From positions 310,001-374,000 of the forward strand of contig NZ_FXTA01000001.1 of NCBI RefSeq assembly GCF_900182645.1: a stretch of DNA of 64,000 nucleotides, given 5' to 3'. Within the stretch, counting starts at the first letter, position 1, and each line of letters begins with the position of its first letter. Of this stretch, positions 38,786-48,440 are shown piece by piece. The DNA is from Flavobacterium resistens (GTDB taxonomy: Bacteria > Bacteroidota > Bacteroidia > Flavobacteriales > Flavobacteriaceae). Made by a program: the position numbers and the translations under genes. The notes below the pieces were generated by a model, which saw only the letters and a program-made list of their open reading frames with translations, did no database searches and was not told the DNA's origin.

Positions 38786-41062
38786 TTATTTTTTTGGTGG
38801 TAAAATTGTCGTTCCCCAAGCTGAAGGTTTTGAGTCCATTTCATAACTTAATTCCCCGCCTTTCATAATATCATCATGAGAAATCCATGCTTTGTTGTAT
38901 GGTTTTCCGTTTAAAAAAGCTGTCTTTATATATTTATTTTTAGCATTCATATTCTTAGCTGTAATCTTAAATTGATTTCCATTTTCCAACTGAATACTTG
39001 TTTCTTTTATAAAGGGTACATTCAACAAATAATATGGCTGACCAGCATTTGGATATAATCCCATCATGTGAAAAGCAAGCCACGAAGACATTGCTCCCGA
39101 ATCATCGTTTCCAGGTAAACCTTCAGCAGAAGTATTGAAATTATTTGTGATAATTTCGTGAATTCTGTCACTGCTCAAATACGGTTTTCCTATCCAGTGA
39201 TACAAACAAGGTGTTAGAAATGAAGGTTCATTTGCAACATTGTACAATTTTGAATCGAAAAAGATATCCAATCGCTTTTTAAACGCTTCATCACCACCTG
39301 ATTTACGAACAAGTTCAGGTACATCATGAGGAATACTGAAGGAGTATTCCCAAGAAGTTGCTTCGTAAAAAAACACGCACCAATGACAAACATACCACGG
39401 CGACTCAATAATTACGGGAGTATATCTAAATGTTGGTTTTTGAATTTTTGATTCTCCAAAAACAATATCATCCAACCAATTTCCCGATGCGTCTTTTGGC
39501 ATAATAAATCCCTTTGCTCCGTTATTTTCATAATCAGAACGCCATAGATTTTGCCAGCTGTCAGCTTGTTTCATGTACTGATTATATAAATCCGTATAAC
39601 CCAATCCTTTTGCTACAGTCGCAATATTGTAATCATTATAGGAGAAATCAATCGTCATATTTCCTGCTCGAGGAACATTATAAGGCACATAACCCAAACG
39701 TAAATATTCCATCAATCCTCCTCTTCCTTCTTTTTCTTCATTTCCTCCAGGAGGCACTGTAGCATCTTTTAGCATTGCTTTTAATGCCAATTCATAATCG
39801 ATTCCTTTAAGGTTTTTCACAAAAGCATCTGCCACGACAACCTCAGCATTTGAACCGCCTTGTGTACGACCGTTATCATTTCCGCTTCTGCCTTCCGGCA
39901 TATAACCGTCTCTTTTGTAAATGTTCAGCATCGCATTTACGATTTCAACTTGGCGCTTAGAATCAATTAATGAAATCAAAGGACTTGAACTTCTGAAGGT
40001 ATCCCAAATACAGTAAAAATCATCGTAATAAGGCTCATCGTTCGTCCATAAAGGATTTTCGCCTGTTCTGTTTACTGGCGCGAGCATCATGTGATACAAA
40101 CCTGTATAAAACATTTTTTTATACTCCAAAGATGTATCTGAGGACAGTTTTATTCTGCTCAACAAAAGCTCCCATTTATTTTCTAAACTTGTTAATACAG
40201 CATTAAAATCCCAATGCGGAATTTCGACTTCTACATTATTTTTTGCTTTTAATTCACTCAGGAACGAGATTCCGATTTTTACATTCAGTTCTTGTTTTCC
40301 TTCTTTTCCGAAAGAAAGCAATGCCGCTGTTTTTTTTCCAGAATCAAATTGAGCCGATTTATCGCTATAAAATTTTCCATCTTTCCAAGTAACATATTTT
40401 GCAATTGGCTGATCAAAAACAGCCCAGAAATAAACCGTATAAGCGCGCCCGTTATTCCATCCGCCGCGAATTCTGCTATAGCCTCTAACTTCGTGATCGG
40501 AAACAATTTCGATTTGCGAACCTACAAATTGCTGAGCTTCTCTTCCGTCTGGTTCAGGTGATTCCCCTAAGAAAAAACCCGGATCGATTTTTAAATCTTT
40601 AGATGCATTTTTTGGATACGTAATTCGGTAAAATGAAGCTTTTTCGGCTGTTGTTATTTCTGTTTTGATATTATTTTCTTTGAAAACAGTTTCATAATAT
40701 CCCAATTTTGCATTTTCCTCAGCTCTATGCGAAGTTTGATCCAGTTTATCTAAAGTTCCTGAAAATGGCATAATTTGGATATTCCCATATTTAGGACCTC
40801 CGCCAGTACCGCTAACATGAACTTGGCTGAATCCTGTAACTTCTTTTGGCAAAGCAAGCCATCCGCTGTTTGAATTTACAGTACAATCCGGGCTCGGTTT
40901 TACCATTCCGTAAGGACAAGAAGGGCCAACAAAAACTCTTCCCACACCTTCTGACCCAATCATAGGATCTACATTAGTATGAACGTGATTTTGTGCATTA
41001 ATGGTAATGGCAAAAAATGATGATATTCCTAAAAAAAGTATAGTCTTAGTATATTTTTTCAT
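38786..41062 (-). CDS. GH92 family glycosidase (alpha-mannosidase type), exported
   Basis: A signal peptide (FLGISSFFAITINAQ) is followed by the GH92 N-terminal beta-sandwich (VDPMIGSEGVGRVFVGPSCPYGMVKPSPDC, HVSGTGGGPKYGNIQIMP). The (alpha/alpha)6 barrel then shows WDTFRSSSPL and RSGNDNGRTQGGSNAEVVVADAF. FYEATSWEYSFSIPHD holds the expected acid Glu, and GNDDSGAMSSWLAF carries the acidic base pair. GH92 enzymes are calcium-dependent inverting exo-alpha-mannosidases (1,2-, 1,3-, 1,4- or 1,6-linkages, or mannose-phosphate). The acid-region wording departs from the usual E-G-N-A-W-Q-Y, so specificity may differ. It lies 66 bases after the other GH92 gene. Confidence 0.92.
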   Translation of the reverse strand: MKKYTKTILFLGISSFFAITINAQNHVHTNVDPMIGSEGVGRVFVGPSCPYGMVKPSPDCTVNSNSGWLALPKEVTGFSQVHVSGTGGGPKYGNIQIMPFSGTLDKLDQTSHRAEENAKLGYYETVFKENNIKTEITTAEKASFYRITYPKNASKDLKIDPGFFLGESPEPDGREAQQFVGSQIEIVSDHEVRGYSRIRGGWNNGRAYTVYFWAVFDQPIAKYVTWKDGKFYSDKSAQFDSGKKTAALLSFGKEGKQELNVKIGISFLSELKAKNNVEVEIPHWDFNAVLTSLENKWELLLSRIKLSSDTSLEYKKMFYTGLYHMMLAPVNRTGENPLWTNDEPYYDDFYCIWDTFRSSSPLISLIDSKRQVEIVNAMLNIYKRDGYMPEGRSGNDNGRTQGGSNAEVVVADAFVKNLKGIDYELALKAMLKDATVPPGGNEEKEGRGGLMEYLRLGYVPYNVPRAGNMTIDFSYNDYNIATVAKGLGYTDLYNQYMKQADSWQNLWRSDYENNGAKGFIMPKDASGNWLDDIVFGESKIQKPTFRYTPVIIESPWYVCHWCVFFYEATSWEYSFSIPHDVPELVRKSGGDEAFKKRLDIFFDSKLYNVANEPSFLTPCLYHWIGKPYLSSDRIHEIITNNFNTSAEGLPGNDDSGAMSSWLAFHMMGLYPNAGQPYYLLNVPFIKETSIQLENGNQFKITAKNMNAKNKYIKTAFLNGKPYNKAWISHDDIMKGGELSYEMDSKPSAWGTTILPPKK

Positions 41063-41128
41063 CTGCTTATTTTATACTTTAATTGTTGTTTTAATCGTAT
41101 TGAGAATATTTATTTTAAAAATTTGATA

Positions 41129-43435
41129 TTATGGCTTATTCGCCATTTCTAAAATTAATTCGCCTCCGCCTGTAATGTCATTATGCGAAACTGTGAAATT
41201 CTCAACAGGTTTATTATTGAATTTTGTTTTGCTTATATAAATATTTTCTGCACTATTATTAACGGCTTCAATTACAAACTCTTTGCCTTTGTAATAATCT
41301 GGATTTAATTGAATTAACACTTTATTAAAAATAGGGCTTCCTATTTGATAAACAGGATTTGCATCTGTTCCACCATTCATTTGAAACAATCCAATCTTGA
41401 GCAATACGTTCAAACTTCCCATTAAACCTTGATCTTCATCGCCATTGTAACCTGTTGTTGGAGATAATCCGCTGAAGGTTTCTTTTATTACCTCGCGTGT
41501 CCAATATTGCGTTAAATCTGGTCTTTCAATCAAATTAAAAACAAAAGAGGTTTGTATTGAAGGCTGATTTCCAAAATTAATTGGAATTCGGCTAAACTCA
41601 GGATGTAATTCTGCATCATGCGAAGTTCCAGAAGTAAATTTCATTTTTTTAGCCGTTTGAAATTGTGTATTTAATTTTTCTACTGCTTTTACTTTTCCAC
41701 CCATCAATTTAACCAAACCCTCAATATCATGCGGTACAAACCAAGTTGCTTGCGCGCCATTGGCTTCTATAAAACCATTTTCATATTTATACGGATCATA
41801 ATTAGCTAGCCATTTTCCATCAACATTTTTAGGGCGCATCCAGCCTGATGATTGATCAAAAACGTTTTTATAATTTTGAGATCTGTCTAAAAAATATTTA
41901 TAGTCCTCTTCATGATTTAACTTTTTTGCCAATTGAGCCAAAGTCCAATCCTGATACGCATATTCTAATGTTTGGCTGGCTCCGTCCTGATGACTTCCAA
42001 ATTGTCCTTCAGGAAGCGGATAAGGAACATAGCCTTTATCTAAATAATATTTTAATCCTCCTCCACTATTTGTATTGTGCTCGTATCCGGCCTTTCCCAT
42101 AATACCATTCAGCATATGATTTTTCTTCAAAGCGATATAAATCGATTCTAAATCGTCTTTTACAATTCCTTTTTGAATGGCAGTCACAATAAATGGCGTA
42201 GTCGAAGCTCCTGTCATTACGTACGTATCATTTCCTCCAGCTGGACCACGCGGAATCATTCCGCCATCTTTATAATATTGCATTAAGGAATGTACAAAAT
42301 CATCCATGATTTCAGGATAAGCAAGTCCCCAAAGCGTATTGATTGTCCATTGAGCGCCCCAAAACGAATCGGAATTATATTGATTGAATTTTGGTTTTCC
42401 TTTTGCATCGATTGGCAATTGCCCAATTCTGAATTTTTCTCCGGTATTATCTGGATACGCGCCATTTGCATCACTTATCATTTTTCTCCCTTGCAAAGCA
42501 TGCCAAAGATCTGTATAAAATCTTCTTTGATCCTTTTCTGTACCGCCTTCTATTTTAATTCTTCCGAGCAGACCGTTCCATTCTTCACGTGATGCTTCAA
42601 CTATTTTGTCAAAATCCCAATGCGGTAATTCTTCCTGAAGATTAAATGAAGCATTTTCAACCGAAGTATAAGAAATACCAACTTTCATCAATATTTTTTT
42701 ATCGAAATTACCGAAGTTAACCAAGTAATTTCCAGTTTTAGAATCTTTCTCAACAGAATTTATCGGAACATTCAATTTAATTTTGAAGAATACTTTTAAC
42801 GGTTTTGGACGTCTGAAATTGGTGCTTAAAACCAATGAACCTGAAAGTTCATTATCGTTATCCTTTTCTAATATGCCATCTGTATTTTCACATGGTCCTA
42901 AAATCGTATTCAGATTCAAAAGAATTGCTTTTTGAGCATTGGCAGGAAACGTATATCGGTGAAAACCTACTCTTTTTGTACTCGTAAGTTCTGAAGTAAT
43001 TTGGTATCTGTCTAATATTACCAAGTGATAACCAGGAGTTATTTTTTCTGTGTCATGACTAAATTTAGAATAAAAATTCTTAAAAATCTCTTTTCTATTT
43101 TCGTTAGAAACCACAACCGGCATTACTGAAAGTCCTGACAATTGCCATTCATGAACATGGCTGAATCCTTTTATGGTATCTCTGTCAAATTTATAACCAC
43201 ACCCCCAATCACCATTAATTTCTGTATCGGGACTTAAATTTACCATACCAAATGGACGGCTCGCGGATGAAAAATAAAACCATCTTGAGTTTTGAGTATC
43301 CAGCAAAGGATACACCTTATCTACCAATTGATTTTTTTGGAGATAAGCTGTTTTTTCGCTTTGGCACGATACTAAAAAAATAAGACATAAACTTATTCCT
43401 AAATATCCAATTTTATAAATTTTACTTAATTCCAT
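41129..43435 (-). CDS. GH92 family glycosidase, lipoprotein
   Basis: The lipobox ISLCLIFLVSCQSE (Cys near residue 24) anchors the protein to a membrane, unlike the soluble periplasmic GH92 next to it. The GH92 landmarks are KVYPLLDTQNSRWFYFSSASRPFGMVNLSPD at the N-terminus, LWHALQGRKMISDANG, PRGPAGGNDTYVMTGASTTPFIV, GFIEANGAQATWFVPHDIEGL with the acid Glu, and GYNGDEDQGLMGSL with the base acids. The length of 768 aa is normal. The paralogues differ in both catalytic-loop motifs (GDEDQG here, GNDDSG next door), which suggests two different mannosidic linkages. It is the first gene after susD, beyond a partial terminator. Confidence 0.92.
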   Translation of the reverse strand: MELSKIYKIGYLGISLCLIFLVSCQSEKTAYLQKNQLVDKVYPLLDTQNSRWFYFSSASRPFGMVNLSPDTEINGDWGCGYKFDRDTIKGFSHVHEWQLSGLSVMPVVVSNENRKEIFKNFYSKFSHDTEKITPGYHLVILDRYQITSELTSTKRVGFHRYTFPANAQKAILLNLNTILGPCENTDGILEKDNDNELSGSLVLSTNFRRPKPLKVFFKIKLNVPINSVEKDSKTGNYLVNFGNFDKKILMKVGISYTSVENASFNLQEELPHWDFDKIVEASREEWNGLLGRIKIEGGTEKDQRRFYTDLWHALQGRKMISDANGAYPDNTGEKFRIGQLPIDAKGKPKFNQYNSDSFWGAQWTINTLWGLAYPEIMDDFVHSLMQYYKDGGMIPRGPAGGNDTYVMTGASTTPFIVTAIQKGIVKDDLESIYIALKKNHMLNGIMGKAGYEHNTNSGGGLKYYLDKGYVPYPLPEGQFGSHQDGASQTLEYAYQDWTLAQLAKKLNHEEDYKYFLDRSQNYKNVFDQSSGWMRPKNVDGKWLANYDPYKYENGFIEANGAQATWFVPHDIEGLVKLMGGKVKAVEKLNTQFQTAKKMKFTSGTSHDAELHPEFSRIPINFGNQPSIQTSFVFNLIERPDLTQYWTREVIKETFSGLSPTTGYNGDEDQGLMGSLNVLLKIGLFQMNGGTDANPVYQIGSPIFNKVLIQLNPDYYKGKEFVIEAVNNSAENIYISKTKFNNKPVENFTVSHNDITGGGELILEMANKP

Positions 43436-43482
43436 TATTTTGTCCTAAAAAAGTTTTGAACTTTGGATTTGCTGCTTTTAAT

Positions 43483-43520
43483 AAAAAAGGAGAAGAATTT
43501 TTGCTCTTCCTCTCCTTTTT
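43483..43520 (-). terminator. Partial terminator or attenuator between susD and the GH92 gene
   Basis: The 14-base arm 43483-43496 (A-rich, GGAGAAGA) pairs, with a bulge, with 43505-43520 (TCTTCCTCTCCTTTTT). On the minus strand the stem ends in six T. It lies between susD and its downstream enzymes, where read-through would lower enzyme expression relative to SusCD. Confidence 0.6.
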
Positions 43521-43559
43521 ATAACTATTACAATTTGTGTTTTTAGCTTATTTTTTGTC

Positions 43560-45170
43560 TTAATAACCAGGATTCTGGTCTAACTTAGGATTTAAAGCTT
43601 TGGCGTAAGTTGGAATTGGAAATATACGACGTGTAATATCCGAATTTGTTTTAAAGCCCCATTGACCTTCATATTTGCCAAAACGAATCATGTCATTTCT
43701 ATGCCATGCTTCCCAAGCAAATTCACGGGATCTTTCTTTATAAAGATCATCTAATGTTACAGCAGTCCATGCCGCAGATGTTGAACGATTAGAACGAACC
43801 ATATTTACCAGCGAAACAGCTGTATGTCCTAGAGTAGCATTTCCTCCTCGTAGAATAGCTTCGGCTTTCATCAAAATAATATCTGAGTAACGTAAAAATG
43901 GAACATCGTTATTTTGGTTACGGCTTGTTGAAGTATTGTCAGGATAGAATTTTATATTTCTATACCCCATATTCCATGCAATTTCATCATTCCCGCAATC
44001 AAACAGTGAAGGGTTCTGACGAAGAACAATATCAGGAGTTAAGTTTACCTGATACGTATATGTTGCACCACCATCTGATCCTGTATAGAATTGGTCATAC
44101 CCTTTCTTTGTTGTAGTAACCATTACTGGAGTAACACCGTCATTCATGTATTGCAAACCAGTCAACCATTGTTTATTACGAATGTCATTAGCATCATTAA
44201 AATAAGCATAAAATGAAGGCAACGTACTTCTAGGTGCGCTAGGTGTAAATGGAAGACCAAATTTAGTTCTTTCAGAACGTGGCACATCATAACGTGCATG
44301 ATACATTTGTCCATTGAAACCTACTGATGTCGCGGCAGGATCAAAAGGTACAGCAAAAATAAATTCTTTCATTTGCGGTCCATTATTTGGATAGAACATC
44401 TGAAGATAAGTTGCTCTAGGCTCAATAGCATACAAACCAGAATTAATTACAGCATCAGTTGCAGCAATACAGTCGTTGTAACGTTGTGTTCCTGTATAAA
44501 CTTCAGCATTTAAATACAATTTAGCAAGCATTGCATTTGCTGTTTGCTTATTTGGTCGACCATATGTCGTTATTCCAGATGCAGGATTTAGATTAGGAAT
44601 AGCATTTTTTAATTCTTTTTCAATGAAGTTAAAAACTTCAGTCCTACTAGATCTCTCTTTAGAACTAAATTCTCCAAATACAGTATCTAATGGCACACCT
44701 CCATAAGAATCCATCAACATAAAATAACTGATAGCGCGCATTGTTTTTAATTCAGAAATCATGGTTGATTTTTCTGCACCTTTAGGCATATTTTTATCTA
44801 GAATAGCAATGGTTTGATTACTTGTTCCAATAACTTTTTCTGCCCAATCCCAAGGTCCAACTCCATTATCTGCAGTCCAATCATGATAATGCTGACAAGC
44901 ATAAGCTCTGTTATCAAACCAGTTTCCACCACGTGCAGGCATAATTGCTTCATCTGTAGTAATTGATTGTGACCACCACCACGAAAATGCAAAATCTCCG
45001 CGAAAAGCAGCATAAACTGCACCAGATGATTGAATATATTGTGCCGAATTCTGAGGAAATACGTCTGGCGTTAACTGTGTTGTAATTGGCACCTCAAGAT
45101 CGTCGCAAGAACTTACTAAACCACCAGCCACAAGAAGAGGAAGTGCTAAATATTTAAGTATATTTTTCAT
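43560..45170 (-). CDS. susD-like: SusD/RagB-family glycan-binding lipoprotein
   Basis: The lipobox LLVAGGLVSSCDDLEV (Cys22) and the SusD opening (NSAQYIQSSGAVYAAFRGDF) are followed by a tetratricopeptide-like helical core (STMISELKTMRAISYFMLMDSYGGVPLDTVF, NAMLAKLYLNAEVYTG). The family C-terminus is RYSDIILMKAEAILRGG, FAWEAWHRNDMIRFG and IFPIPTYAKALNPKLDQNPGY. SusD forms the lid of the SusC channel and captures oligosaccharides at the cell surface. It starts 19 bases after susC. The many aromatic residues near the N-terminal third (FAFSWWWSQS, NWFDNRAYACQHYHDW) may line the binding site; the ligand is unknown. Confidence 0.95.
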   Translation of the reverse strand: MKNILKYLALPLLVAGGLVSSCDDLEVPITTQLTPDVFPQNSAQYIQSSGAVYAAFRGDFAFSWWWSQSITTDEAIMPARGGNWFDNRAYACQHYHDWTADNGVGPWDWAEKVIGTSNQTIAILDKNMPKGAEKSTMISELKTMRAISYFMLMDSYGGVPLDTVFGEFSSKERSSRTEVFNFIEKELKNAIPNLNPASGITTYGRPNKQTANAMLAKLYLNAEVYTGTQRYNDCIAATDAVINSGLYAIEPRATYLQMFYPNNGPQMKEFIFAVPFDPAATSVGFNGQMYHARYDVPRSERTKFGLPFTPSAPRSTLPSFYAYFNDANDIRNKQWLTGLQYMNDGVTPVMVTTTKKGYDQFYTGSDGGATYTYQVNLTPDIVLRQNPSLFDCGNDEIAWNMGYRNIKFYPDNTSTSRNQNNDVPFLRYSDIILMKAEAILRGGNATLGHTAVSLVNMVRSNRSTSAAWTAVTLDDLYKERSREFAWEAWHRNDMIRFGKYEGQWGFKTNSDITRRIFPIPTYAKALNPKLDQNPGY

Positions 45171-45189
45171 AGTTTTTACAATTTAATTT

Positions 45190-48100
45190 TTAAAATACCA
45201 CGTTCATACCAAACAAAAATGTTGTGGTTTTTGGGTAAAAGTTATTTGAATCTACACCAGGAGCAGTTCCTCCTTGTTCCACCTCAGGATCAATTCCGTT
45301 GTATTTTGTGATAACAAAAAGGTTATTTACGGTTTCATAAATACGAATCTTTTTAATGTATCGTCCAACTTTACCAAAATCATAACCTAAAGTCATATTA
45401 TCTAATCTGATGTAGCTGCCATCTTCTATAAAACGAGTTGAATATTTATAGGCGTTAATATCATTTGGCGATTCATTTGCCGCATCTACAAGTATGTTAT
45501 TAGACATTGCTGTACTCGGCCTAAACAAATCTGCACGAGTTGCATTGAAAATTTTATTACCAAATACACCACGGAAGAAAATATTCAAATCAAATTTTTT
45601 GTATGTAAAATTATTGTTCCATCCCATCATGAATTTAGGCTGTGCACTTCCTGCATAATGGTAATCTACACCAATTTGAGGATTAGTTGTTAAACTTCCA
45701 TCTTTAGCAACATACTGAGAGATACCTGCCGCATTTTTTCCTGCGTATTGAAGTGTAAAGAATTGTCCAAGAGGTTTTCCTTCTTTTAAAATTTGTAAAG
45801 TACTTCCTGTTTGTCCGCCTCCATCTGGCTGTACTCTTCTAATTGAATCACCTCCAATAAAATAAGGATTTGTCAATTTAGTGATCTCGTTTTTGTTGTG
45901 TGAGAAATTTAAACTTGTTGCATAACTGAAGTTTTTAGTTTTAACCACATTTGCATTCAAAGTAACCTCGACACCTTTGTTTGACATATTTCCACCGTTT
46001 GCAACGATTGTTCCTACTGGTACAAGGACTGGATTTACAGAATAGTTGTAAATCATATCGGTTGTTTTTTTGTCATAAACCTCTACAGAACCAGATAATT
46101 TTCCTTTCAATACTGTAAAGTCAAGACCAATATTTGCTGTAGCTGTTTTTTCCCAATTCAAATCTGGATTTGCTGCCTGATTTGGTCCATAAGCTCCAAC
46201 TTGCTGTCCGTTATAATAAAATGTACCTAAACTTCCTGAGATAAACTGGGCCGTGTAAGCATTAAATCCGGAAGAGTTTCCTGTTTGACCCCAGCTTGCA
46301 CGAAGTTTTAAATCTGTAAAGATTTCTTGGTTAGCCATAAAACCTTCTTTATCAATTCTCCAAGCTCCACCTACTGATGGAAAATATCCCCATTGATTGT
46401 TTGCTCCAAATACTGATCCTCCGTCTCTTCTGATCGATCCTTGTAAAAGGTATTTGTCTTTGTAGTTGTAATTTAAACGTCCAAAGTAAGAGATCAAACG
46501 TTTTTTCTGATAAGCTTTGCTATCTCCAAAATCTACTCTATAACCTGAAACTGAACTGTAATTTCCTAAAGCAAGATTGTTGTAACTCACATTGTCTACC
46601 GGAAAATTAGTATTTGATGCCTGAAATCCATCTCCTAAAACATCTTCCTGCCATGAATAACCAAGAACTGCTTTAAGTTTGTGGTTGCCAAAAGCTTTAT
46701 CCCAATTCAGGAAACTTTCAATAATTGTATTGCTGGTTTGGTATGAATTTCTCAAAGCTGATCCGTTTACACCAAAATTCACTAATGCTTTTGTTTGAGG
46801 TGGATCTGGATTGTTGTAGAAATTTGCACTATTATATTGCTGATAATAACTGTCATAATATTCACCGTGAAGTGAGTTTAATTGTTGGTAAGACAAATTC
46901 AAGTTATATGTAAATCCCCAAGGAAGTTTTACTTCCGAAGTTAAACTAGCAACAAGATTATTTGTTTTTGTATCATCATCTGCATGATTCATCATTGCAA
47001 CTGGGTTAAAATAACCAGTTTGGATGAAATTTTCAAAATAAGTTCCGTTTGGATTTGTTATCGGCGAAACCGGCAAGTGGTTTATCGATTGCTGTAATAC
47101 CACGTTACGCTGTGGCACGTTATTGTATTTACTATTTGAGTTGGTAACATTCAAACCAAATTTAACATTATCATCAAAAGCATTTTGTTCAATTGCTAAG
47201 TGCGCAATTACGCGTGAAAATTCATTTCCTTGCAATACTCCTTCTTTATTGATATAACTTACACTCGCAAAATAATTACCATGCTCGCCTCCACCACTCA
47301 TAGAAAGATTTTGAGTTGTTGACGGTGTGTAACCTGGTCTAAGGATTGCCTTTTGCCAATCAGTATCTGCACCTTTATCATTTTCAGGAGTAAAACTTAA
47401 ATTATTTTTGGTTACGAAATCTCTCAATTGAGTAGCATTCATCATATCCAGCTGATTCGATACTTTTTCAAAACCAAAATAATTACTGTAGCTAATTTGA
47501 GATCTGTCTTTGCTTCCTCTTTTTGTTGTTACCATGATTACACCATTTGCAGCACGGTTACCATAAATAGCAGTTGCAGCGGCATCTTTCAATACATCAA
47601 TTGTAACAATATCGTCAGGAGCAATAATAGAAATATCAACACCCGGAATTCCGTCAACCACATAAAATGGCCCTTGAGAACTATTTAATGTCGACGCTCC
47701 ACGTAAAACAACTGAAGAAGCTTTAGTAGGATCACCACTTGTTGAAACATTCAAACCTGAAACTTTACCTTGTAATAATTGACCAACGTCAGCAATTACA
47801 CCGTTATTTAAATCATCTGCTTTTACAGAAGAAACTGCGGTTGTTAAGTTTTTACGAGATCCTTTTCCGTATCCTACAACAACAACTTGCTCTAAGTTTG
47901 TAGTAGTTGAGGCTAATCTAATTGTGATATTTTGTGATCCGTTAAGTTTGACACTTTGATCTACAAAACCAACAAAAGAAACTAATAGGCTTGCGTTTTT
48001 ATTTGAAACAGTAAGTTTGAATCTTCCATCAAAATCCGTCATGGCACTATTTTTAGTTCCACTTTCAATTACATTGGCTGCTGGTAATGGCATGCCTTTG

Positions 48101-48198
48101 TCGTCCAAAACTACACCGGACACATCTGTTTTTTGCGCCCAACAATTCATTGAGAAGCCTGCAAAAAAGATTAGTAATAATAGTTTAAGTTTTTCCAT
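45190..48198 (-). CDS. susC-like: SusC/RagA-family TonB-dependent glycan importer
   Basis: The signal peptide (LLLIFFAGFSMNCWAQ) is followed by a CarboxypepD_reg-like domain (TDVSGVVLDDKGMPLPAANVIESGT, about residues 23-105) and the SusC signature LEQVVVVGYGKGSRKNLTTAVSSV. A TonB plug (GQLLQGKVSGLNVSTSGDP, VLRGASTLNSSQGPFYVVDGIPG, VDVLKDAAATAIYGNRAANGVIMVTTKRG) and the 22-strand barrel ending FLFGMNVVF complete it. It imports oligosaccharides together with the SusD lid. It heads the central PUL operon behind an HTCS-type promoter. A length of 1002 aa is typical. No FecR/sigma-linked extension is present, consistent with HTCS control. Confidence 0.96.
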   Translation of the reverse strand: MEKLKLLLLIFFAGFSMNCWAQKTDVSGVVLDDKGMPLPAANVIESGTKNSAMTDFDGRFKLTVSNKNASLLVSFVGFVDQSVKLNGSQNITIRLASTTTNLEQVVVVGYGKGSRKNLTTAVSSVKADDLNNGVIADVGQLLQGKVSGLNVSTSGDPTKASSVVLRGASTLNSSQGPFYVVDGIPGVDISIIAPDDIVTIDVLKDAAATAIYGNRAANGVIMVTTKRGSKDRSQISYSNYFGFEKVSNQLDMMNATQLRDFVTKNNLSFTPENDKGADTDWQKAILRPGYTPSTTQNLSMSGGGEHGNYFASVSYINKEGVLQGNEFSRVIAHLAIEQNAFDDNVKFGLNVTNSNSKYNNVPQRNVVLQQSINHLPVSPITNPNGTYFENFIQTGYFNPVAMMNHADDDTKTNNLVASLTSEVKLPWGFTYNLNLSYQQLNSLHGEYYDSYYQQYNSANFYNNPDPPQTKALVNFGVNGSALRNSYQTSNTIIESFLNWDKAFGNHKLKAVLGYSWQEDVLGDGFQASNTNFPVDNVSYNNLALGNYSSVSGYRVDFGDSKAYQKKRLISYFGRLNYNYKDKYLLQGSIRRDGGSVFGANNQWGYFPSVGGAWRIDKEGFMANQEIFTDLKLRASWGQTGNSSGFNAYTAQFISGSLGTFYYNGQQVGAYGPNQAANPDLNWEKTATANIGLDFTVLKGKLSGSVEVYDKKTTDMIYNYSVNPVLVPVGTIVANGGNMSNKGVEVTLNANVVKTKNFSYATSLNFSHNKNEITKLTNPYFIGGDSIRRVQPDGGGQTGSTLQILKEGKPLGQFFTLQYAGKNAAGISQYVAKDGSLTTNPQIGVDYHYAGSAQPKFMMGWNNNFTYKKFDLNIFFRGVFGNKIFNATRADLFRPSTAMSNNILVDAANESPNDINAYKYSTRFIEDGSYIRLDNMTLGYDFGKVGRYIKKIRIYETVNNLFVITKYNGIDPEVEQGGTAPGVDSNNFYPKTTTFLFGMNVVF

Positions 48199-48234
48199 AT
48201 TATATTTAAGTTAGTTAGTTAAATAATTGTTAAG

Positions 48235-48290
48235 CGAAGATAGAATTATGCTTTATTTAATGAATGGACAGATTATTCATAAACATGGAT
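48235..48290 (-). promoter_or_regulatory. HTCS-type promoter of the susC operon
   Basis: Minus strand: ATCCATG (48284-48290), 14 bases, GTCCATT (48263-48269), 20 bases, TATCTTCG (48235-48242; TAnnTTTG with one mismatch). The -7 element is 37 bases from the susC start. Both half-sites are identical to those before the inositol oxygenase gene. Confidence 0.75.
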
Positions 48291-48440
48291 ATTTTTGCTT
48301 ATCTCAATAAAACAAAGGCTTTAGACGCTTATTTCTTCACAGTTTATACTTTAAAATTATTCTAAAGTGCTCTCTGTTAAAAGTTATTAAATCAGGGTTG
48401 TTTTATAATTCTCACAAATCTTAATAGTGCATTTTTTCAG

